Shown here one piece after another: positions 56,417 to 64,000 of a stretch of 64,000 nt of DNA. Under the pieces are notes generated by a model. It was not told the DNA's origin, searched no databases, and worked only from the letters and a program-made list of their open reading frames with translations. Every line of letters starts with the position of its first letter. Position 1 is the first letter of the stretch. Position numbers and translations under genes: made by a program. The stretch comes from Leuctra nigra. Its lineage: Eukaryota; Arthropoda; Insecta; Plecoptera; Leuctridae. The stretch covers positions 13,145,409 to 13,209,408 of the forward strand of contig OW203765.1 in NCBI GenBank assembly GCA_934045905.1. The letters run 5' to 3'.

Positions 56417-56625
56417 CCTCAGAGGTTGAAGGCGAGATGTCCATTTCAATGATTCTTAAAGTTTCTAAAATAACAGTACCTAAAACCTTTATCAAATCAT
56501 ATTTGTTATGGACACCAGTCGTTTTGAAAGAGTATTGTGTAATAATGAATCTATTTGAATTGTCATTGATAGATCTCGTACATGATTCAAATGTAAAATG
56601 GACATCGGGCCGTCTACCTCTGAGG
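56417..56625. mobile_element. CCTC(A/T)GAGG MITE, second copy
   Basis: The ends are CCTCAGAGGTTGAAGGCGAG and the inverse of CCTCAGAGGTAGACGGCCCG, with ATGTCCATTT inside both. It is the same family as 36664-36907. TA precedes the left end, but the right flank is CA, so one target copy may have mutated. Confidence 0.7.
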
Positions 56626-56806
56626 CATAGTATTTCATTTTCGCACTCATATTCGACACACTACCTGCACAGCACTTCCTTAAAAACGGTGACACCACTT
56701 TATATCAAATTCCCAACATTCTCACTGACTATCAAAAACACTATCACCAACTTGTACAACTCACCGTAAACTATAAAAACTCAGTGTACTCAAATCACAA
56801 ACTCAC

Positions 56807-57002
56807 TTCCCGAACAATTTCGCACACGCAACAAAAACACGTCCGTCGTCCTCCGCAACCTTTCCACTAATGATCTCTTGGAGGTTGGACAGATCGCCAG
56901 CCGGGCAGTGATTTATGTAATTCAATTGCAAACTGCAGCCAAACACGTATCTACACCAGACACAATGATCATCACCGTCCGCAGTAAACTGCCCATCCAA
57001 GA
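56807..57002 (-). CDS. Possible internal or first exon of an unrecognised gene
   Basis: An open stretch after a TATTTAG acceptor reads LDGQFTADGDDHCVWCRYVF, then LSNLQEIISGKVAEDDGRV and FVACAKLFGK, and ends at a strong GTGAGT donor with two bases left over. The mixed, non-repetitive composition and good donor favour a real exon. GQ and DD-C-YVFG loosely recall the start of a B9 domain, but I cannot claim the family. The reading phase does not fit the isopeptidase exon downstream, so it is either another gene or a chance frame. No in-frame ATG is seen. Confidence 0.3.
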
Positions 57003-57135
57003 CTAAATATTTATCGACGGTGGGTGGGAAGAAACGTCACAGACGATGATTCTAAAAGTAGGAAACGCGGAGGACGAATAAATACGGTGGGAACGATGTT
57101 TTTAGCGGTGCAATGCGTGTCGGATATTGCTGGCA

Positions 57136-57640
57136 AGTCGCCGATGTCGGGCCGATGTCGGGCTGATTAACGACGATTGTGTAGTCAGTGTTTCGAAATA
57201 GATTTGCCTGATATTGTCGGTGGTCGGTTGAAGTGACGGGGTGGTCACGAGAACATTTCTTATCGCTCAGGTCGCCGATGTCGGGCCGATGTCGGGCTGA
57301 TTAACGACGATTGTGAAGTCAGTGTTTAGAAATAGATTTGCCTGATATTGTCGGTGGTCGGTTGGTGAAGTGACGGGGTGGTCACGAGAACATTTCTTAT
57401 CGCTCAGGTCGCCGATGTCGGGCTGATTAACGACGATTGTGTAGTCAGTGTTTCGAAATAAATTTGCCCGATATTGTCGGTGGTCGGTTGAAGTGACGGG
57501 GTGGTCACGAGAACATTTCTTATCGCTCAGGTTGCCGATGTCGGGCTGATTAACGACGATTGTGTAGTCAGTGTTTCAGAAATAGATTTGCCCGATATTG
57601 TCGGTGGTCGGTTGGTGAAGTGACGGGGTTGTCAAGAACC
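57136..57640 (+). repeat. Minisatellite, four units of 123-138 bp
   Basis: Units begin at 57136, 57271, 57409 and 57532 with TCGCCGATGTCGGGC or close to it, and contain TGATTAACGACGATTGTG, ATATTGTCGGTGGTCGGTTG and GAAGTGACGGGGTGGTCACG. The first two units have an extra CGATGTCGGGC. The last is cut short at TTGTCAAGAACC. Confidence 0.9.
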
Positions 57641-57951
57641 AATCAACACAAATGATAAAATGACAATTTCTTTCAAATCTCCCTGCATTACAAAATGTTC
57701 AAGTCTCCCACTACTACTTGGTGGCAGGGTTGGAATTATGGGACCGCGGTCCAAGGGGAGGGGTTTGGGGCAGAACTTTAGGTGACGCGAAAGTCCTTCA
57801 CTAGACTTGTTTAATCTTTGATTTCTGAAAATACAACAAATATTATTTATCTGATCACGTAATTATCAAAGTCCACAAAACTAGCTAAAACTAGAGCTAA
57901 AACCTTGGAATATAAAGAGGAAAGTTAACAAAATATTTTAATTTTACGGAC

Positions 57952-57983
57952 GGGTAGGTAGGGAGGGAGGGAGGGAGGGAGGG
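57952..57983 (+). repeat. (GGGA)n tract with G-quadruplex potential
   Basis: Seven consecutive GGG runs are spaced by one A after GGTAGGTA. This fits the G3-N1 pattern for a stable quadruplex on the plus strand. Confidence 0.7.
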
Positions 57984-58210
57984 CTTTATGAAAACAGCGG
58001 GAAGGCCCTGAAATCCATAAGATAAAATAGGTACATCATCTTTTGAAAAACAAAATGAAATAAGTACAGCGTTATGATGAATTATGTTCCACTTCTGTTG
58101 GGAAATGTTTTGTGGCACTTCAGATAGTTATCGATACCGGAAAGGAAAACTGTTCTAAACTGTGCCATTTAATGAACTCACAAGAGTAAAAAGCGTGCAT
58201 CAACACTTGT

Positions 58211-58237
58211 GGGGGGAAGGGGGGGGGGGGGGGGGGG
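58211..58237 (+). repeat. G-rich run (6 G, AA, 19 G)
   Basis: This is the third long G/C homopolymer in the window. Nothing else is recognised between 57650 and 59550. Confidence 0.85.
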
Positions 58238-59554
58238 AGTTAAAGAGCTGGTGTAAAAATAGCCCGTCTAATTGTTCCCCGTCAGAAGTAGGTCAGACTC
58301 ACTCTTCCGCGTCCGTCCCTCATGCAATATTAACAAGATATTATTTCTGGCGCCAGATTTAGCACCTGTGCCCTCGTGCTTTGCCTTCCTCTTCGTTTTT
58401 CGCCAAGCAAATGCGAGGACTTCAGGGAATAAGGACACTGGACATCGTATTTTTCTACATTTAGGACAGTAAGCCAAGGCCTGTGGGCCACCTGATCACT
58501 GTCCAAATTAAATTATTTTAGGACAAAGGTTAGTTAATTTAATGCTTCTGTTCTGACATTAAGTATTTCTATGTCCCAACCATTGTCCCAACTATGCACT
58601 TGTAGCTGATGCGTAGTGCAAGAATTACTGAAGTACCAAAGAGGTTATCCTCTACCCTAGTTTTCCATCAAATTGATTGATAAAGCATAGACATGACAGA
58701 GCATGTCGCTTTGAAAAATTATTAAAACAAAATTAAGTCCAGTAAATAATTACCTAATAATAAGGTACCTACCTACCTAGGTATACAAAATTACCTATAT
58801 ATGAAATGTTTGAACTGTCATATTATTCTCAGGATTGTAGGTAAATGCGGTTTGTTTTGTGACCCGGCGTTGCCCGGGTGATTTGGTAAGCACTTAGAGT
58901 TAGACACCTTATGATTCGAGTTTTCCAGGTAGCCTATCTTTATGGCAATGACCAATTTTTCTGAATACTGAAATATCTCTTGAATACACTTCTTGATTCA
59001 TAAATTAAATGATATACAGTTGGCCTATCGTGAGGTGGTTCCCAAAACACTTCTTGTTACGTTTTATATCGGTACTACCTACATTATTATTTTAATGTGG
59101 TAAACCTTCCTATGTACTAACATGTGCAAAGCAAATTTTCAATGTGACATTACAAAATTAATAATAATCTAGATGGTACTATTTAATGTACCTATAGCTA
59201 CCTAATTCTAACAATGCTGTAATTTAAGCTGTAAAAATGCCATGGCGGTTTTAGTACATTTTAGAGTAAAATCGAAATTCAAAAATATTATTTGGGTTAT
59301 ACTCAACATTATTTGGGTTATGACTAAAACACTGTCCCAGGTACTATATATTTTTTTTCTACAAAATTAGCACTAATATACAACTTTCTTGCATTGAATG
59401 AGTCAGTTTCAATTATAAGAAGTAAATTACAGCATTTTTTGTTGTACATAAGTACACAATTTAGCTTTAATTCTGCTTTAACCATCTGAAAAACTGGAAA
59501 ATTGGCTGTCCCTTACCAAGAAATTCTCTAAATATTGTCATATTTAACACTTAA

Positions 59555-59936
59555 GGCGGCTAAGTAGTGAGTTTGACCTTGAAGAGTTTTTTAATAGATT
59601 TTTATCAATAGATTTTACCAATGTAATTGTTAACAAAATAAGGCTTTGTACGCGTCTTCAGAACTGTTTAATGAAAATAATTTCATAGCTTGGAATGGTT
59701 TATTAGATTTACTTTGTCCTACAGATGTTTAGTGCCCGAAAATAGTAAAATTATGGCACTAAACATCTGTTGGACAAAATAAAACTAATAACTTATTCCA
59801 AGCTATGAAATTATTTTATTTGAACAGTTCTAAAGACGCGTACAAAGCCATATTTTGTTAACAATTACATTGGTAAAAGATATTGATAAAAATTGATTAA
59901 AAAACTCTTCAAGGCCACGCTCACTACTCAGCCCTC
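59555..59936. mobile_element. Almost fully palindromic TTAA-flanked MITE, 382 bp
   Basis: TTAA at 59551-59554 and 59937-59940 flank two arms of about 185 bp that are near-complete inverted copies. Shared blocks include GTAGTGAG, CTTGAAGAGTTTTTTAAT, GTTAACAAAATA, TTTGTACGCGTCTT, ATTTCATAGCTTGGAAT and CAGATGTTTAGTGCC. The small loop is around 59735. TTAA duplication suggests piggyBac-type mobilisation. Confidence 0.8.
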
Positions 59937-59940
59937 TTAA

Positions 59941-62600
59941 TAATATTTTTATGAGTTTTGACGAATGTTATTTAATGATCTTTAACATACATTTCTTCTT
60001 CCTACTAGACAATATACCTAGTAGTATAGTTGTGAATTTTATTGTTTAACTTGCAATCTAAATTTGTCCCCACCCTCATGGTCATGAATGTCACTTTTTA
60101 ATATTACCGCTTAAAAATAAGGAAGTAGCTGTGACTTGGACTGTGAGTGATGCTATGTTGAGTGCTCATCAAACTTATCATGTTTAGTCAAGGTCTTTAT
60201 TACCAAAAAACTCGACTTTTCCTTCTCTGAAGACTTTTAAAGGCGAGTATTTTTAATCAGTCGTGCAATTTTATTAACACAAGTTAATAATGAAGCCATT
60301 CTTGATATTATTCTTGTCAGTCCTAATCTCACTTTCCAAATGCTTACACAAGAAGTTCCATGATTTTTCGAACATAGATTTTCCCGAGTGTTGCCGGGTC
60401 ATGAGCGTTACTTGAAATAGGTAATTTGCTATGTAATTTACAAATATTGAAAACTAGACAAATCCTTTGCAAGGAAAGTACAAAACATTATCCTCTATCA
60501 TTCTACATCGTATTTTGTAATTTTTTGCACCCTTTTTTTATTTATTTCATTTTAGTCATTCTGTTGAGAATGACCCATTTCGTTATTGACGTAAATGACG
60601 AAAATTTAAAATTTATTTTGTTTTTAAGGTCACAGAAAAAATTGGTTATGGATATTTCTTAGGTAGGTATAGTGAGGATGTTAGCACAAAAATAGGTAGG
60701 TAGTGCAAAATGTGATACTAAAATTTCCTTTGGCAGTCTTATAGAAAATGTTCAGCTCTTTCATAATTTCGATATCCTAAAAAAAATCGGACGGTAATTT
60801 TGGGCTCCAGGGCTGTCCAAAGTGCCAAAAAAAAGTTTTTCAGTGTATAAACCAAATTTGTAAATTTATTGTTCTTGTATCTACCTAATAAACGATGTGT
60901 CAGACTCAGTAAGGTACGATAAAAAAATAAAAATTCTAAGTCTAACTCATGGCGATTACTAATATAAACCTACCACCATGGTCTAACTAAAGCTGTAATT
61001 ATTCAAGAAATTAAATATGTCGGCCGGAACGCTCTGAATTAACCCTTTGGGAGGTGGGGGGTGGAGACCTAAATGTTTCGATTTCTGTAAAATACCCTAG
61101 TAGGTAGAGACTAACAAATTCTTGCTAGTACATTCTTGCACTAATAAAATTGTGCTCTGTTAGAAAAAATTACAAGATCCCAAAATTATGTAGCCATCTT
61201 GAATGAGACGCGTTTATATTTCGTTCTTTTGCGCTCATCAGTTGAAAAATAATGATAAATTTGCTATTTTGGTCATCCTTTGTTCACTGCAAACCTTGAA
61301 GGCTGCAAAGGTATCGAGTCACCGCCTCCTGAACTAATTACATGCTAAAATCCCTATCTTGGGACGTTTTATCAACACACAAATGAAGTTTTAGGGACAG
61401 CGGTTGGAGCATAGCTGGAGATAGGTACAGAGAATGCAAATTACAAATTTTATTATTGGATTTAGGGCTATATTTTATGTCAAATAAACTTTTTCGTAGT
61501 GCACATTGAATAGGTATGAATGATTATCATTCATCATTGAATGACATTTAATGATAGTGCATATTTTCTGTACTATTTAAATATAGCGTAACAGACTGGA
61601 AATAAATGTTGTCTCATGAGTCATATTTAAAATAATAAAATACGATGTACATACCTAATAATGATCAAAAGTAAATGGTGGTGATGTATTAAGATGTCCA
61701 ATCTATTAATGATGATTTTGTGAAGGCTTGGTGCATTGTTGAATCCTTTTACTTATTTTCCAGTCTGTTATGCCTGGAATTTTATTATTTTTAAAGAAAA
61801 TTGAATACCTAATAAAAATAATATAAAACTTATTAATGTGTTTAAATGTGTCTTCTTTTAAGTAATGTGCACTTGTATTACTCCATACCTGGGTCATTAT
61901 CACGAAACTATTGAAATCGAATTTATTTTTTCCAGGAAAAAAACATTGGACTAAAAATCTAAAAAAATTCTCAAATAATAGAATCTGTATTTGAAAACTT
62001 AATATATGATGAGCAGAGATGTTTTCCAATTTTTGTGGAATACCATGTCTGTTTGTATGTATCATGGACATGGTAATGTTAGACATGGTAATGTTAAAAA
62101 GTTACAGGGCCAAAGTGACAGCATCAATTATTTTCTCATTTTTAGACGGGGTCATTCTGGTAGCGGTTGCAAATAATGGTTGCAAGTATCACTTTACAAC
62201 CATGGTTGCAAAAAGATGCAACCACGCTATAACCGGTTGCAACTTTCTTGAATCGGTATTCTTGTACGCGGTTTTAGTGTGGTTGCAAGTCGGCAGTGGA
62301 TTTTCCAAATAACTTGTACAAAAGATATTCCGTTTTGAAATTTCGCGGGTAAAATTTCAAATAATGGAATGTTCTGCTTCTGTTACAGTCCTGGTTCAAC
62401 ATTGCGGATAGGTATTTAAAAATGTTCAATGAAAATGGGATTCATTTGTAATTACCTATAAAAAGGTATTTCTTTAGCTGAAATATTAAACCTATGTGTA
62501 CATTATCAGAGTTACCTACCTACCACCAAGTGTGATTTATATTTTATTGTCCCTTATTAAATAATCAAAATATTATTAGTGCCTCTATAATGTCTGAAAA
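59941..62600. other. AT-rich stretch without a recognised gene
   Basis: Only short, low-complexity open frames occur, and none looks like a known family. GGTTGCA or its inverse occurs six times between 62164 and 62287, embedded in otherwise ordinary sequence. Confidence 0.4.
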
Positions 62601-62729
62601 AGAGAATAAAAAGAAGCGATACCTTTTAAAAATAAATAGCCAACTGGAGATGTGATTGATAATTTGTGAAGTGAACAATGAATAGAGAGGCAACTCTTTT
62701 TGGAGATTTTGGGCCTGAACTCATACAAA

Positions 62730-64000
62730 ATGATAAGAAGCAGCCATGGAGCTGATCAAGTCAACGCGGTCCCATGTCCACCGATCAGTATAGCCGAGGT
62801 AAGTTGAAATTACTATTGTTGTACATACCAGCATTGCCGAGGATTTTACTCGGTACTGCTAGAAAAGGACCTGACCACCTAATAAAAATTTGGTACTAAA
62901 TGCACTGTAATATTGATAACTCTTGTTCATTGGTCTTGTTCTACCTATAAATTACATGAAACTTCACTTACATTTAATTTTCTATTGTTAGATAAGGAGC
63001 AAGTTCAAAGATTTGAAATGCCAAACTAAAAAGGAAGCTTCAGCATACTACTTGAACATGACGCGCACAAGAGACGGCCCATCGAATTATTAACCATTAA
63101 CAGCCGCTGAGGAAACAATGGTCGAAAAGGCCATTGGAAAGAAGAGCGTTGAAGGTTCGGAGGCCCCCGACCCTTCTCGTCGAATGTTCCGTTTAAGAGG
63201 TGCATTGACAATCAATATGTGACAGTGAATAATAAAGTTGTGACAATTTTCATTATCAACATTATCAGATCGCTGTAAAATTGGAAAAATTAAAGATGGG
63301 TACCATTCAAGTCATTCAAAATTTATTTTTTCAATATTTATTATTTTATTATTTTATGAGGGCAGCAATACTTTTAACTAAAAAATAATAGGTAATACCT
63401 ATAAGGGACAGGCGTTATATTCAGCCTGATACAGTTGCTAACTATCAATGTAAAACGTTTGGCCATCCTGAAACAATTTGCATTTCATTCATCGATACCT
63501 AGGTATTGCCTGAAGTGATGCTGAAAAGCGTATAGTATTGATAACAATCATATTTAACAATCCAGTGACATCATACTAGGTACCAAAATTGTATAATTGT
63601 AGGTAAATACTTTGATTATTTTTATGTGTGATATGCGTGAAGAATCAGTTTGCACTCAATCGACCAATTCAAAAAGAATACTATTTTTGGATTGTATATT
63701 TAATAGTGAAATTTTTAATTCCCATACAATTGACATCAATAAATTAAGAATTAAATTTACATAGTCTATTGTATTCATTGGTAATACCCTAACTAGTAAC
63801 CTTTTTACATAACAAAAATATGAAGCGAATGTTTAATTAATCAACAATTTTTCTTTAAACACCAGAATAATGTGCTTCACCATCTAAATGGTCCAAATCC
63901 TTCATCCATGCCTCAAGCCACAGCTCCATCAAACACTCTTCCGGCTACAAACTCACAAGTCCATTCTAAATCCAGGCCATCGATTATTCCACAAACATAT
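62730..64000 (+). CDS. Probable 5' end of an unrecognised gene, two exons, open at the right edge
   Basis: Exon 1 starts at the ATG at 62730 (context CAAAATG) and reads MIRSSHGADQVNAVPCPPIS-IAE to a strong GTAAGT donor after 62798 (69 nt, phase 0). Exon 2 starts after a pyrimidine-rich TTTTTCTTTAAACACCAG at 63866 and stays open for 45 codons to the last base: NNVLHHLNGPNPSSMPQATA, then a Ser/Pro/Thr/Asn-rich stretch. Both junctions are phase 0. The composition is that of a disordered N-terminus, as in many transcription regulators, but no domain is reached and no family is claimed. An upstream ATG at about 62677 opens an 18-codon uORF. Confidence 0.45.

Noticed and set aside
56807..57002. Assignment of this exon to the isopeptidase gene as its 5' coding exon
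   Set aside because: It leaves two bases over, while the downstream exon copy 1 needs phase 0 at its TTCCAG acceptor; the frames do not join.
56807..57002. Assignment as a B9-domain (B9D1-like) exon
   Set aside because: Only GQ and a DD-C-YVFG stretch agree; the second half does not resemble the family.
57136..57640. CRISPR-like array in the 123-138-bp repeats
   Set aside because: Whole units repeat including the supposed spacers; it is a minisatellite.

Overview
The window looks like nuclear DNA of an insect. It has intron-rich genes with GC-rich exons in AT-rich introns, an interstitial run of the insect telomere repeat (CCTAA/TTAGG), a piggyBac element, pogo/Tigger-, hAT- and mariner-like MITEs, a jockey-like LINE remnant and a tRNA-derived SINE family. 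The order is uncertain; Hemiptera or Lepidoptera would both fit. Exon borders below were read by hand from splice sites, reading phase and known family sequences, not from transcripts.

Layout. (1) 1571-16446, minus: Raptor, the mTORC1 scaffold, as 13 phase-compatible exons giving the first 767 residues. The WD40 part lies off the left edge. Its introns carry a Tigger-like MITE (3510-4549), a repeat with a fold-back (4654-6072), a complete piggyBac element with an open 650-residue transposase (6638-9449), a TTAA-flanked MITE (13697-14229) and a MITE-in-MITE nest (14495-15647). (2) 16774-18698, plus: the eIF2B delta subunit in two exons (467 aa), head-to-head with Raptor across 327 bp. A growth-control scaffold and a translation-initiation exchange factor therefore probably share one promoter region. 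(3) 20657-27651, minus: an SLC26A11-like anion transporter, 8 exons, 681 aa. (4) 29197-53900, minus: a DeSI/PPPDE isopeptidase fused to a C-terminal PUL domain, 11 coding exons, 564 aa. Its first coding exon sits in a 151-bp tandem array of four copies, three of which are frame-preserving cassettes. A 12.5-kb intron holds most of the repeats of the right half.

(5) 53.9-64 kb is mostly repeat-rich and gene-poor. It has one unrecognised possible minus-strand exon (56807-57002), minisatellites, a 382-bp palindromic TTAA-flanked element (59555-59936), and the probable first two coding exons of an unrecognised plus-strand gene that runs off the right edge (62730-64000).

The observations most worth following are the tandem exon array of the isopeptidase gene; a repeat family carrying an array of joined ETS and CRE sites; fold-back arms that match each other far better within a copy than between copies; the apparently intact piggyBac element; and a 55-bp SINE tail with perfect target-site duplications.
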